A DNA stretch of 64,000 nucleotides from Bradyrhizobium sp. Arg816 (GCF_029989365.1 NZ_JAPRAQ010000033.1:1-64000), one strand, 5' to 3'; counted from the first letter of the stretch, positions 25,950 through 36,441 are shown. Made by a program: numbers and translations. Notes: generated by a model from the sequence alone, not told the origin.

Positions 25950-25957
25950 GCAAGCAT

Positions 25958-27124
25958 ATGAGTAAGCAGTCCAACGCCAACATCCTCTGGTTCCTGCCGA
26001 CCCACGGCGACGGCCGCTATCTCGGCACGGGCATCGGCGGCCGTGAGGTCAACTTCAACTATCTGCGCCAGATTGCGCAGGCCGCCGACCAGCTCGGTTA
26101 TTACGGCGTGCTGTTGCCGACCGGGCGGTCTTGCGAGGATTCCTGGATCGTCGCCTCCTCGGTTGCGCCGTTCACCGAGCGGCTGCGCTATCTCGTGGCC
26201 GTCCGCCCCGGCCTGCAATCGCCGAGCGTGGCGGCGCGCATGACCGCGACGCTCGACCGCGTCACCAATGGCCGGCTGCTCGTCAACGTCGTCACCGGCG
26301 GCGACCCCGTCGAGAACAAGGGCGACGGCATCTTCCTCGGCCATGACGAACGCTACGAGGTCACCCGCGAGTTCCTCAACGTCTATAGCGACCTGCTCGC
26401 CGGCAGGACCGTCAATGTCGAGGGCACGCACATCCATGTCGAGGGTGGCAAGCTGCTGTTTCCGCCGGTGCAGGCGCCACGGCCGCCGCTCTATTTCGGC
26501 GGTTCATCCGATGCCGGCATCGACGTCGCCGTCGACGCCGTCGACAAATATCTCACCTGGGGCGAGCCGCCGGCGCTGGTTGCCGAGAAGATCGCGAAGG
26601 TGAGGGAGGTCGCAGCTACGCGCGGCCGCAAGCTCTCCTTCGGCATTCGTCTTCATGTGATCGTCCGCGAGACCAATGAAGAGGCCTGGCGCGCTGCGAA
26701 CGAGCTGATCAGGCATGTCAGCGACGACACCATCGCGCTGGCGCAGAAGAACTTTGCCCGCATGGACTCGGTCGGCCAGCAGCGCATGGCGCAGCTCCAT
26801 GGCGGCCAACGCGACAAGCTCGAGATCGCCCCGAACCTGTGGGCCGGTGTTGGTCTCGTGCGCGGCGGCGCCGGCACGGCGCTGGTCGGCGACGCCCAGA
26901 CGGTGGCGGCCCGCATCAGGGAGTATCAGGACATCGGCATCGATACCTTCATCATGTCGGGCTACCCGCATCTGGAGGAAGCCTATCGCTTCGCCGAGCT
27001 GGTATTCCCGCTGCTCTCGCTTGAGCAGCCGAGCAACGTAACCAAACTGCACTTCAACGGCGGTCCGTTCGGCGAGACCGTCGGCAGCGATTACCGTCCG
27101 CAGCAGCGAGTGTCCGAGTCATGA
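25958..27124 (+). CDS. ssuD: FMNH2-dependent alkanesulfonate monooxygenase
   Basis: 388 residues from ATG at 25958; a GTG at 25946 overlapping the previous stop is an alternative. Luciferase-like fold with SsuD hallmarks: ILWFLPTHGDGRYLG, FNYLRQIAQAADQLGYYGVL, LQSPSVAARMTATLDR, NVVTGGDP, YFGGSSDAGIDVAVD and GTALVGDAQTVAARI. It splits alkanesulfonates into aldehyde and sulfite, giving sulfur for growth. Reduced flavin would come from the reductase at 28829. It overlaps ssuC by ATGA. Confidence 0.94.
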   Translation: MSKQSNANILWFLPTHGDGRYLGTGIGGREVNFNYLRQIAQAADQLGYYGVLLPTGRSCEDSWIVASSVAPFTERLRYLVAVRPGLQSPSVAARMTATLDRVTNGRLLVNVVTGGDPVENKGDGIFLGHDERYEVTREFLNVYSDLLAGRTVNVEGTHIHVEGGKLLFPPVQAPRPPLYFGGSSDAGIDVAVDAVDKYLTWGEPPALVAEKIAKVREVAATRGRKLSFGIRLHVIVRETNEEAWRAANELIRHVSDDTIALAQKNFARMDSVGQQRMAQLHGGQRDKLEIAPNLWAGVGLVRGGAGTALVGDAQTVAARIREYQDIGIDTFIMSGYPHLEEAYRFAELVFPLLSLEQPSNVTKLHFNGGPFGETVGSDYRPQQRVSES

Positions 27125-27927
27125 GCCTGATCGACAGCGTTTCACTTCCGCGCAGCTTCCGCCTGCCGCGGGTTGACGGCCTGATCCAGTGGATCGTGCC
27201 GCTCGCCATCATCGCAATCTGGCAGGTCGCGAGCGTCACCGGCTTCGTGCCGACGCGGGTGCTGCCGGCGCCGAGCGACGTCGTGCTCGCGGGCTGGAAG
27301 CTGCTGCTCTCCGGCGAGCTCGTCCGTAACATCTGGGTGTCGTTCTGGCGCGCCTCGATCGGCTTCCTGATTGGCGGCGGCATCGGTTTCGCGTTCGGTC
27401 TCGCCAACGGCCTGTCGCAGCTCTCGGCCAAGCTCACCGACACCACGCTCCAGATGGTGCGCAACGTGCCTCATCTGGCGCTGATCCCGCTGGTCATTCT
27501 GTGGTTCGGCATCGACGAGAGCGCAAAGCTGTTCCTGGTGGCGCTCGGCGTGTTCTTCCCGATCTACCTCAACACGCTGCACGGCATCCGAACCGTCGAC
27601 CCGCAGCTGATCGAGATGGGCCGCATCTACGGCATGACCGACAGCGAGCTGTTCCGACGGGTGATCTTCCCCGGCGCGCTGCCTTCGATCTTCGTCGGCA
27701 TCCGCTTCGCGCTGGGCATCATGTGGCTCACCCTGATCGTCGCCGAGACCATCGCGGCGTCTTCAGGCCTCGGCTACATGGCGATGCAGGCGCGCGAGTT
27801 CATGCTGATCGACGTCGTCGTGCTCTCGATCCTGATCTACGCCCTGCTCGGCAAGCTCGCCGACAGCGCCTCCCGTGTGCTGGAGCGCCTGACGCTCTCC
27901 TGGCACCCCGCCTTCCAGAAACGCTGA
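27121..27927 (+). CDS. ssuC: Sulfonate ABC transporter permease
   Basis: 268 residues; the ATG overlaps the ssuD stop. Six or so membrane segments and the permease coupling motif (EMGRIYGMTDSELFRRVIFP GALPS region) identify a BPD-type inner-membrane subunit. It would form the channel for sulfonates delivered by either SsuA-like protein and energised by SsuB. Length is typical for SsuC/TauC. Confidence 0.93.
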   Translation: MSLIDSVSLPRSFRLPRVDGLIQWIVPLAIIAIWQVASVTGFVPTRVLPAPSDVVLAGWKLLLSGELVRNIWVSFWRASIGFLIGGGIGFAFGLANGLSQLSAKLTDTTLQMVRNVPHLALIPLVILWFGIDESAKLFLVALGVFFPIYLNTLHGIRTVDPQLIEMGRIYGMTDSELFRRVIFPGALPSIFVGIRFALGIMWLTLIVAETIAASSGLGYMAMQAREFMLIDVVVLSILIYALLGKLADSASRVLERLTLSWHPAFQKR

Positions 27928-27947
27928 GCAGAAATACTGGGAATCAC

Positions 27948-28796
27948 ATGCAGACAGCTCTTCGTACGACCCTTCCCGAAACCGAGCTCGCCAGCCGCGC
28001 CAATTTCGTGCCGCAGGCGCGCGTCGTGCGCGAGGAGCGCCAAGAAGAACGTCAAGCGCAGACCACAGGCCTGCCGCTCAGCATTCGCGGCTTGCGCAAG
28101 TCCTTCGTCGACAACGAGGTGCTGCGCGGCATCGACCTGCACATCCCCGCCGGCCAGTTCGTCGCCATCGTCGGCAAGAGCGGTTGCGGCAAGAGCACGC
28201 TGCTGCGTCTGATCGCCGGTCTGGAAAAGTTCGAGGCCGGCAGCATCAGCTTCGGCCAGGATGTCCAGCCCGAGGACATCCGCGTGATGTTCCAGGAGCC
28301 GCGCCTGCTGCCCTGGGCGCGCGTGCTCGCCAATGTCGAGGTCGGCCTCGGCCGAGATCGGTCCTCCGGCGACGCGCATGCGCGCGCCGAAAAGGCGCTG
28401 ACCGAGGTCGGGCTGGCCGACAAGCGTGACCAGTGGCCGTCGGTGCTGTCGGGCGGCCAGAAGCAGCGCGTCGCGCTCGGCCGCGCGCTGGTCTCCCGTC
28501 CCCGGGTGCTCGCCTTCGACGAGCCGCTCGGCGCGCTGGATGCGCTGACCCGCATCTCGATGCAGCGTCTGCTGGAGCGGGTCTGGCGCGACCAGGGCTT
28601 TACCGCGATCCTGGTGACCCACGACGTCTCCGAGGCCGTTGCCTTGGCCGACCGGGTGCTGGTGATCGATGAGGGCCGGATTGCCCACGACGTTACGGTT
28701 AACGCCGCCCGGCCGCGCGAACGCGGCTCCGCCGAGCTCGCAAGCCTCGAAGGCTCGATCCTGAGCCATCTTTTGTCGGCGGAAGATCGTACCTAA
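27948..28796 (+). CDS. ssuB: Sulfonate ABC transporter ATP-binding protein
   Basis: 282 residues from ATG at 27948, 20 bases after ssuC. All ABC ATPase motifs are present: Walker A VGKSGCGKST, Q-loop VMFQEPRLLPW, signature LSGGQKQRVALGRAL, Walker B VLAFDEPLGALD and the switch His in VTHDVSEAVAL. A 45-residue N-terminal extension rich in Arg/Glu precedes the domain. It drives import of organosulfonates across the inner membrane. Confidence 0.93.
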   Translation: MQTALRTTLPETELASRANFVPQARVVREERQEERQAQTTGLPLSIRGLRKSFVDNEVLRGIDLHIPAGQFVAIVGKSGCGKSTLLRLIAGLEKFEAGSISFGQDVQPEDIRVMFQEPRLLPWARVLANVEVGLGRDRSSGDAHARAEKALTEVGLADKRDQWPSVLSGGQKQRVALGRALVSRPRVLAFDEPLGALDALTRISMQRLLERVWRDQGFTAILVTHDVSEAVALADRVLVIDEGRIAHDVTVNAARPRERGSAELASLEGSILSHLLSAEDRT

Positions 28797-28828
28797 ATAC
28801 AAGGGAACCCCGGTTCGGGGACCATGCC

Positions 28829-29410
28829 ATGAATGTAGTGCCCCGCGATCTCATGACTGAAACTGCCGTCTCGTCCGCCGATTTCCGCGGCGCCATGCGC
28901 CACCTCACGGGCGGCGTCAGCGTCATCACCGCCGGGCGGGGCAAGGACATCACCGGCATGACGGTCACCTCGGTGACCTCGCTGTCGGTCGAACCGCCGA
29001 CGCTGCTGGTCAGCATCAACCGCGATGCCTCGTCCTTCCCGCTGATCAAGCGTTACGGTGCCTTCGGGGTGAATATGCTGGCGGCCGATCAGCTGGACGT
29101 CGCCGAGCGTTTTGCCGGCAAGGGCGGCCTGAAGGGCGCCGATCGCTTTGCCGGCAGCCAGTGGGTGACGGCGGTCTCCGGCGTTCCGCTGCTCGTCGGT
29201 GCATTGTCCGCGGTCGATTGCGAGGTCGAGGAGATCGTCGAACGCCACTCGCACGGCATCGTCATCGGCCGCGTCAGGAGCGTCAGGAATTCGACCCGCA
29301 ATGCTGCATTGGCCTATTGGCACGGCCAGTATGTGGCGGTCGACCAGGACGAGGACGCGGCTCGGCTCGCAGACGTCAGCCTTCCCGCCCGGGGCCTGCG
29401 CGGCGTTTGA
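28829..29410 (+). CDS. Flavin reductase family protein
   Basis: 193 residues from ATG at 28829. Flavin-reductase-like split-barrel: FRGAMRHLTGGVSVITAG, GMTVTSVTSLSVEPPTLLVS, SSFPLIKRYGAFGVNML, HSHGIVIGRV. It reduces FMN with NAD(P)H. Placed directly after ssuB, it most likely supplies FMNH2 to SsuD, the role of SsuE in Escherichia coli although from a different protein family. Confidence 0.88.
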   Translation: MNVVPRDLMTETAVSSADFRGAMRHLTGGVSVITAGRGKDITGMTVTSVTSLSVEPPTLLVSINRDASSFPLIKRYGAFGVNMLAADQLDVAERFAGKGGLKGADRFAGSQWVTAVSGVPLLVGALSAVDCEVEEIVERHSHGIVIGRVRSVRNSTRNAALAYWHGQYVAVDQDEDAARLADVSLPARGLRGV

Positions 29411-29508
29411 TCGCCGCTGACAAGCGGGCCTTCAGGCTGGCCTTTTCCCCGTCATCGCTCTAGAAGCGCCCTAAGCGGTCCCGTCCGGGACGGCAATGGA
29501 GCGGAACG

Positions 29509-29664
29509 ATGAAACGCGTCGCGACCTGGGCCTTCTACGCCATCGGCGCGCTCGCAATCGGCTACCTCGCGCTCTACGCCTATGCAATGTTCAGCGGCCA
29601 GCCGATCGTGCCGGGCGACCCCATCCACATCTTCCGCAAGCCGGACGCGCCGAGTTATTCGTAG
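29509..29664 (+). CDS. Small single-span membrane protein
   Basis: 51 residues from ATG at 29509, preceded by GGAGCGGAACG. One hydrophobic helix (VATWAFYAIGALAIGYLALY) and a short polar tail ending KPDAPSYS. It follows the flavin reductase gene by 98 bases and may be cotranscribed with the sulfonate operon. Function unknown. Confidence 0.55.
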   Translation: MKRVATWAFYAIGALAIGYLALYAYAMFSGQPIVPGDPIHIFRKPDAPSYS

Positions 29665-29678
29665 GACTTGGTAGGTCT

Positions 29679-29769
29679 CGTAGGGTGGGCAAAGCGAAGC
29701 GTGCCCACCGCTGCTATCGAACGAGACGAATGGTGGGCACGGCGCAAACGCGCCTTTGCCCACCCTACG
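29679..29769. repeat. Palindromic intergenic repeat, family B copy 2
   Basis: Arms CGTAGGGTGGGCAAAG (29679-29694) and complement (29754-29769), with inner pairs GCGTGCCCACC / GGTGGGCACG. Same family as 7565-7692 but with a shorter centre. It lies between convergent genes. Confidence 0.85.
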
Positions 29770-29779
29770 GCACCTGTGT

Positions 29780-30928
29780 TCACCCCCGCAAAATCGCCAG
29801 CGCCAGCGCCTGGGCGCGCGGCACGATGCTGTCGAGCTCGAGATATTCCTCCGGCGTGTGCGCGAGCCCGCCAACCGGCCCGAGGCCGCAGATCGTCGGC
29901 GTGCCGACTGCGGCGGTGAAGCCGGAATCGGCGCAGCCGCCGGAAAACTCGCCCTGGAGCGTCGTAAGGCCGACCTGCTTTGCGGCCGCTTGATAGCCGT
30001 CGAACAGCGTCTTCGACTCCGCGCTCTGCACCACCGGCACGAACTCGCCCTTGACCGTCAGCGTCGCACTCGTGCCCGGCACGTAAGAGGTCGCGATGAT
30101 GGTCTCGATCGCGGCCATGATCCTCGCACGATCCGCCGGATCGACGTAACGCAGGTCGATCTGGCCCTCTGCTGAGGGCGCCGTTGTGTTCACCGACTGC
30201 CCCCCCGAGACGAGACCGACATTCAGCGTGATGCCCTTGTCGAGATCGGTCAGCGCGTGGATATGGACGATCTTGTGCGCGAGCTCGCCGATCGCACTGA
30301 CGCCCGCGGCGAAATTGGCGCCGGAATGCGCGGCTTTGCCGGTGATGGCGAAGTGCATGAAGATGCCGCCCTTGCGGCCGGTGACGATGTTGCCGGTCGG
30401 CCGTCCCGGCTCGGAATTGAACACGGCGCGTGCGGCGCGTCCCTCGCGCTCGATCACCGGGCGCGAAGAGGGCGAGCCGATCTCCTCGTCCGAGGTGATC
30501 AGCACCTTGATCGGATGCGGGCTGCCGCCGAATTTGTGGAAGGCGGTCGCCACGAAGATGTTCATGACGACGCCGGACTTCATGTCGGCAACGCCGGGTC
30601 CATAGGCGCGCTTGCCCTCAATCGTGAACGGACGCCGTCCGGCCTCGCCCTTGCCGAACACGGTGTCGCGATGGCCCATCAACAGCACCGGCTTCTCGTT
30701 GCTGCCGGGTTTGGCGATCTCGGCATGGATCGCATCGCCGAAGGTGGCGTTGCTCTCGCGCCGGAACGGAATGCCATGCTCGGCAAAATGCCGCTCGAAC
30801 CGCGCACCGACCGAATCGACGCCTTCCTTGTCATAGGATCCGGAATCGATGTTCACGACGTCGCGCAGCAGATCGATCATCGCCTGCCGCTGCGACGCCA
30901 GCCAGTCCGTGATTTGAGCTTCCGACAT
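29780..30928 (-). CDS. M20-family metallopeptidase (carboxypeptidase G2-like)
   Basis: 382 residues. Metal and catalytic positions of the M20 family are visible: LMGHRDTVFGKGEAG (His and Asp), GPGVADMKSGVVMN (bridging Asp), ITSDEEIGSPSSRP (catalytic Glu and metal Glu), and a C-terminal GLAHTPEEYLEL (His). A lid/dimerisation domain begins around residue 180 (KAAHSGANFAAGVSAI). No signal peptide, so cytoplasmic. It would hydrolyse a C-terminal or amide-linked residue such as glutamate; substrate unknown. Single gene flanked by repeats. Confidence 0.88.
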   Translation of the reverse strand: MSEAQITDWLASQRQAMIDLLRDVVNIDSGSYDKEGVDSVGARFERHFAEHGIPFRRESNATFGDAIHAEIAKPGSNEKPVLLMGHRDTVFGKGEAGRRPFTIEGKRAYGPGVADMKSGVVMNIFVATAFHKFGGSPHPIKVLITSDEEIGSPSSRPVIEREGRAARAVFNSEPGRPTGNIVTGRKGGIFMHFAITGKAAHSGANFAAGVSAIGELAHKIVHIHALTDLDKGITLNVGLVSGGQSVNTTAPSAEGQIDLRYVDPADRARIMAAIETIIATSYVPGTSATLTVKGEFVPVVQSAESKTLFDGYQAAAKQVGLTTLQGEFSGGCADSGFTAAVGTPTICGLGPVGGLAHTPEEYLELDSIVPRAQALALAILRG

Positions 30929-31020
30929 GTGTATCCTCGCGTGGTTCTAGGGCTTTGCTTATAGAGCCTCGCGTAGGCGCGACCTAGTCGCCGGATGCGG
31001 TGCGGCCATGTGATAGGTCC

Positions 31021-31105
31021 CGTAGCCCGGATGGAGCGAAGCGAAATCCGGGAATCCCGATCGCGGAGCTAACCCCGGATTGCGCTTCGCTCCATCCGGG
31101 CTACG
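31021..31105. repeat. Palindromic intergenic repeat, family A copy 2
   Basis: Outer arms CGTAGCCCGGATGGAGCGAA and TTCGCTCCATCCGGGCTACG are perfect complements, followed inward by GCGAAATCCGGG / CCCCGGATTGC. Same family as 7474-7557. Just after it, a short CCCGGGAC/GCCCGGGC-rich hairpin (31137-31157) may terminate flbD-strand transcription. Confidence 0.85.
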
Positions 31106-31182
31106 GGACTCTGCCGGTGGACGCGCAAAACAAGATGCCCGGGACCAGCCCGGGCATTTGCATTCTCAACCAGTGTGGAGAC

Positions 31183-32568
<1,386 letters not shown>

Positions 32569-32619
32569 GTCAGTCTCCTGTCCGTCTGGTCGCGCTGCCG
32601 CGCGTCATTCCTTGCGCTA

Positions 32620-32970
32620 TTAGCTGCGTTCGGTCTTGATGATTTCGGTCATGGTCACGCCGAGCTTGTCCTCGACCAGGACGACTTCGCCGCGGGCGAC
32701 CAGCTTGTTGTTGACGTAGATGTCGATGGCCTCGCCGACGCGGCGATCGAGCTCGAGCACAGTGCCGGGCCCGAGCTTCAACAGCTCGCTGACGTCCATC
32801 TTGGAGCGGCCGAGCACGGCCGAGACCTGCACCGGCACGTCGAACACCGCCTCGAGGTCGGCGGCGGCGCGCGCCGCATATTCGTCCTCGTTGTAGCCGA
32901 TGTCGGTGCCGGCAGGCGGCATCGGACCGTTGAGATCGGGCAGCGGGACCTGTCCGTCCGTGGCGCTCAT
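32620..32970 (-). CDS. fliN: Flagellar motor switch protein FliN
   Basis: 116 residues, overlapping fliH by ATGA. The SpoA/FliN C-terminal domain is clear: VFDVPVQVSAVLGRSKMDVS, ELLKLGPGTVLELDRRVGEA, IDIYVNNKLVARGEVVLVED, KLGVTMTEII. The first 35 residues are a flexible acidic lead. FliN forms the base of the cytoplasmic C-ring with FliM and FliG and binds FliH of the export apparatus. Confidence 0.94.
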   Translation of the reverse strand: MSATDGQVPLPDLNGPMPPAGTDIGYNEDEYAARAAADLEAVFDVPVQVSAVLGRSKMDVSELLKLGPGTVLELDRRVGEAIDIYVNNKLVARGEVVLVEDKLGVTMTEIIKTERS

Positions 32971-33596
32971 GGCTTAGCTCCCCTGCGGGACGCGATATAG
33001 CGTCCGACCATTTCGTCGATCTTGGCCGCGATGGCACCGCGCTCCAGCACGACGCCGCCGTCGGCCCATTCGATCCGGCAGTCGCCGGTGGCGATATCGG
33101 GCTCGGCCAGGATCACCAGCCGGCCCTCGAAGCCGCTCTGCTTGGCGAGCCGCTCGACCTTCTCGCGCGCGCTGTCGTAGAGCGCGTCATTGATGCGGAC
33201 GACGAGATGCGGCGTCGCGACCAGGTGCGAGAAGCAGTCCTTGACCAACGCCATGATCTCGCCGAGCGGCTCGGCGGCAACCAGATCGGCGCACAGCTTG
33301 CGCGCCACCGCCACCGCGACGTCGACCGCCTCGGTCTCCATCTTGGTCTCGATGTTGCCGATGCCGGCGGCGACGCCCCGGATACCGATGTTGATCTCTT
33401 CCATGGCGAGCGCGACGCGGCGGTCGCTCTCGGCCTTGGCTTCGCGCTGGCCGGCGGCAAAGCCGTCCTGATAGGCGCGCGCCTCGGCTTCCGCGATCTT
33501 CTGGGCGATCTCGGCGGCGGTCGCAGCCCTCTCCCGCGGCGACCGCTCCGGCGCTGCGAAGTCGGTGTCGAACAGGAATTTTGCCGGGGCGCCCAT
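32967..33596 (-). CDS. fliH: FliH-type flagellar export ATPase regulator
   Basis: 209 residues from ATG at 33594-33596, overlapping the fliG stop; TTG one codon upstream is unlikely. An acidic helical N-terminus with the FliH pattern EARAYQDGFAAGQREAKAES leads into a C-terminal V-ATPase E-like domain (VAVARKLCADLVAAEPLGEI, PHLVVRINDALYDSAREKVE, DCRIEWADGGVVLER). FliH holds the FliI ATPase at the C-ring. Position between fliG and fliN supports the call. Confidence 0.87.
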   Translation of the reverse strand: MGAPAKFLFDTDFAAPERSPRERAATAAEIAQKIAEAEARAYQDGFAAGQREAKAESDRRVALAMEEINIGIRGVAAGIGNIETKMETEAVDVAVAVARKLCADLVAAEPLGEIMALVKDCFSHLVATPHLVVRINDALYDSAREKVERLAKQSGFEGRLVILAEPDIATGDCRIEWADGGVVLERGAIAAKIDEMVGRYIASRRGAKP

Positions 33597-34687
33597 CAAT
33601 ACACCAGCTCGTCGTCGGCGCGGTTCTTGGTCAGCATGATCTCACCCTTGGCGGCGAGGTCCTTGGCGAGGTTGACCAGCAGCGCCTGGGCCTCGTCGAC
33701 GTCGCGCAGGCGGACCGGGCCCATCGCCGCCATGTCGTCCTGGAGCATCTTGGCCGCGCGCGAGGACATGTTGCCGAAGAAGAAGTTGCGGACGTCCTCG
33801 TTGGCGCTCTTGAGCGCGACGCCGAGCTTGTCCTTGTCGACATTGCGCATCAGGGTCTGGGCCGAACCGGAATCCAGCTTCACGAGGTCGTCGAAGGTGA
33901 ACATCAGCGCCTTGATGCGCTCTGCCGATTCGCGATTGTCCTCTTCCAGCGACGTGATGAAGCGGGTTTCGGTCTGGCGGTCGAAATTGTTGAAGATTTC
34001 CGCCATCACCTCGTGGGCGTCGCGGCGGCGGGTCTGTGACAGGTTGGACATGAATTCGGTGCGCAGCGTCTTCTCCACGCTCTCGATCACCTCCTTCTGT
34101 ACCGCTTCCATCTTCAGCATGCGGTTGACGACGTCGAGCGCGAGCTCCTCGGGGAAGATGCCGAGCACGCGCGCGGCGTGTTCCGGCTTCAGCTTCGACA
34201 GCACGACCGCGATGGTCTGCGGATATTCGTTCTTGAGGTAGTTGGCGAGGACCTCTTCCTGCACGTTGGAGAGCTTTTCCCACATGTTGCGGCCGGCGGG
34301 GCCGCGGATCTCGTCCATGATGCCGTTGACGCGCTCCGGCGGCAGGTATTGCTGCAGCAGCCGCTCGGTGGCGTCGAAATTGCCCATCAGCGCGCCGGAA
34401 GCCGACATGCGCGAGACGAATTCGAGCAGCATGTCCTCGACCGTGTCGACCTCGACGGTGCCGAGCGTCGACATTTCCAGCGAGAGCTGGCGCACCTCGT
34501 CGTCGTCGAGCATCGACCAGATCTTGCCGCCATATTGCTCGCCCAACGCCAGCATCAGGATCGCGGCGCGCTTGGGTCCCGTCACCGCTTCGCTCTTGCC
34601 GCCCGCGCGGCTGCCCTGGCGGGCGCCGAGCGTCGAGATCACGCTGGTGATGTCGTTGGAATTGGCGTTTTGCAGGTTGCCGGCCAT
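33596..34687 (-). CDS. fliG: Flagellar motor switch protein FliG
   Basis: 363 residues. All three FliG domains are visible: N-terminal GPKRAAILMLALGEQYGGKI, middle EHAARVLGIFPEELALDVVN with the EMPQ-equivalent region altered, and C-terminal torque helix FTFDDLVKLDSGSAQTLMRN with charged residues followed by FFFGNMSSRAAKMLQDDMAA. FliG couples MotAB ion flow to rotor turning. It starts 17 bases downstream of fliF. Confidence 0.95.
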   Translation of the reverse strand: MAGNLQNANSNDITSVISTLGARQGSRAGGKSEAVTGPKRAAILMLALGEQYGGKIWSMLDDDEVRQLSLEMSTLGTVEVDTVEDMLLEFVSRMSASGALMGNFDATERLLQQYLPPERVNGIMDEIRGPAGRNMWEKLSNVQEEVLANYLKNEYPQTIAVVLSKLKPEHAARVLGIFPEELALDVVNRMLKMEAVQKEVIESVEKTLRTEFMSNLSQTRRRDAHEVMAEIFNNFDRQTETRFITSLEEDNRESAERIKALMFTFDDLVKLDSGSAQTLMRNVDKDKLGVALKSANEDVRNFFFGNMSSRAAKMLQDDMAAMGPVRLRDVDEAQALLVNLAKDLAAKGEIMLTKNRADDELVY

Positions 34688-34704
34688 GTCAGTTCACTTC
34701 TCGA

Positions 34705-36315
34705 TTATTTCGCGGGTTCGGTCAGCCATTGGCGGATGATGGCGACGGTTTCGTTGGGGTTGCGCTCGGCGAGCTCGCCGACGCGATGAACGGACTGGGC
34801 ATGGACCTGGCCCTGAATGGTGGCGACGTCGATCGCGCTGGCGGCGCCGCCCGGCAGCAGCGCCTGCCCGGCAGGCGCGGCCTCCTCCGAAGCGGCGGGG
34901 CCGGTGAGGGCGCCGGAGATGGCGGCGGCGACCTCCTCGGAGGCGAGGATGCGCTTGACCAGCGGGCGGATCACCAGGAACAGCACGACCAGGCCGAGCA
35001 GCATCATCACGCCGAGCTCGACGAAGTACATGACGTCGTCCTTGGTGAACTGCAGCGTGCCGAGGAAACCGGAGGGCTCGGCGATCGGGGCGGTGGAGGG
35101 GGCGTCGGCAAAGCGCAGGTTGACGACCTCGACCTGGTCGCCGCGCTTCTGGTCGAAGCCGATCGCCGAGCGCACCAGGGTGGCGATGCGGTCGAGCTGT
35201 TCCTTGGTGCGGTCCGTGTAGGCGAGCTCGCCCTTGTCGTTCTTGGAATAGATGCCGTCGACCAGCACCGCGACCGAGATGCGGTTGACCCGGCCGGCCT
35301 CGGTCACCTCGGTCTTGGTGGTGCGGGAGATCTCGTAATTGTTGGTCTCTTCGGTCTTCTTGCTCTGGTCCTTCGCCGTCGGACCGCTGTTCTGCTGGTT
35401 GCCGGGCAGCTCGTTGTTGACGGTGACCTGGCCGTTATTGTCGGCGGTGAGGCTGCTCTCTTCCCGGGTCTGGCTCGAGCGCAGCACGCGGCCCTCGGGA
35501 TCGAACTTGTCCGAGGTCTGGGTGACCTTGTTGAAGTCGAAATCGGCGGAGAGCTGGACGCGGGCGCGGCCGGAGCCGACCACGGAGGAGACGATGTCCT
35601 CGACCTGCTTGCGCATCCGCTTCTCGAAGGCGGTGCGGCGCTCGTCGCCGACCGCCTGCTCCGGATCGGTCGCGGCGCCGTCGGCGAGCAACGAGCCGGC
35701 CTCGTCGACGATCGAGACCCGCTGCGGCTTGAGCCCGTTGACGGCGGAGGCGACGAGGTGGCGGATGGCGCGGATCTGCTGGGCCTCGAGCGAGCCGCGG
35801 ACCCGCACCACGATCGAGGCCGACGGCTCCGGCGCCTCGCGCGAGAACAGCGGGCGCTCGGGCAGCACGAGGTGGACGCGGGCGGCCTGGATGCGGTCGA
35901 TGGCACGGATGGTGCGGGCGAGCTCGCCTTCGAGCGCGCGGAGATGGTTGATGTTCTGGACGAAAGAGGTGGTGCCGAGTGCATCCGACTTGTCGAACAC
36001 TTCGTAGCCGACGCCGCCGCCCTTGGGCAGGCCGCCCTCGGCGAGCTTCATCCGCAGACGGGTGACCTTGTCCTTGGGCACCATGATGATGCTGCCTTCA
36101 TTGCGCAGCTCGAACTGGATGCCCTGTCGCTCCAAATCCTTGATAATGCCCGAAGAATCCTCGACCGAGAGGTCGGTGAACAGCGTCGTCATCTGCGGCG
36201 TGGTCACGCGCATGATGACGAACGCGAAAAAGCCGATGAGCGCGGCGGTGACCGCGATCATCGCCCCGAACCGGGCGGCGCCGATACCCTTCAAAAAGTC
36301 CGCAAGACCTTGCAA
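34705..36315 (-). CDS. fliF: Flagellar MS-ring protein FliF
   Basis: 536 residues from TTG at 36313-36315 (MQGLADFLKGIGAARF), the usual N-terminus in Bradyrhizobium; the frame extends 16 codons further upstream with non-family residues. Two membrane spans (about 15-35 and 440-460) flank the ring-building domains (VPKDKVTRLRMKLAEGGLPK, RTIRAIDRIQAARVHLVLPE, ARVQLSADFDFNKVTQTSDK). The extreme C-terminus binds FliG. First gene of the switch operon; a CtrA-like motif lies about 75 bases upstream. Confidence 0.95.
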   Translation of the reverse strand: MQGLADFLKGIGAARFGAMIAVTAALIGFFAFVIMRVTTPQMTTLFTDLSVEDSSGIIKDLERQGIQFELRNEGSIIMVPKDKVTRLRMKLAEGGLPKGGGVGYEVFDKSDALGTTSFVQNINHLRALEGELARTIRAIDRIQAARVHLVLPERPLFSREAPEPSASIVVRVRGSLEAQQIRAIRHLVASAVNGLKPQRVSIVDEAGSLLADGAATDPEQAVGDERRTAFEKRMRKQVEDIVSSVVGSGRARVQLSADFDFNKVTQTSDKFDPEGRVLRSSQTREESSLTADNNGQVTVNNELPGNQQNSGPTAKDQSKKTEETNNYEISRTTKTEVTEAGRVNRISVAVLVDGIYSKNDKGELAYTDRTKEQLDRIATLVRSAIGFDQKRGDQVEVVNLRFADAPSTAPIAEPSGFLGTLQFTKDDVMYFVELGVMMLLGLVVLFLVIRPLVKRILASEEVAAAISGALTGPAASEEAAPAGQALLPGGAASAIDVATIQGQVHAQSVHRVGELAERNPNETVAIIRQWLTEPAK

Positions 36316-36388
36316 GCAACCGCCCCGAAGCTTCGACCCGCAACCGAGCGGTCGAGTGGGCAATTATTGCCTAGGTGATGGTTTCGAT

Positions 36389-36406
36389 ATGGTTAACGAA
36401 GGTTAA
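36389..36406 (-). promoter_or_regulatory. Candidate CtrA-binding motif upstream of fliF
   Basis: On the minus strand the sequence reads TTAACCTTCGTTAACCAT: two TTAACC half-sites, the second matching the extended CtrA half-site TTAACCAT. The spacing between TTAA cores is 6 bases, one less than the N7 consensus. Early flagellar operons of alphaproteobacteria are CtrA-controlled; here this is inference from motif and position. Confidence 0.45.
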
Positions 36407-36441
36407 GAGCTGGGACAAAAGTCGCGCCAAAAGGAAACATG

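Noticed and set aside
34729..36378. 549-codon open frame on the plus strand
   Set aside because: It lies fully antisense to fliF; the open frame results from high GC content, and the translation has no family features.
36389..36406. Calling the TTAACC pair a canonical CtrA full site
   Set aside because: The spacing is 6 rather than 7 bases, so it is only listed as a candidate.
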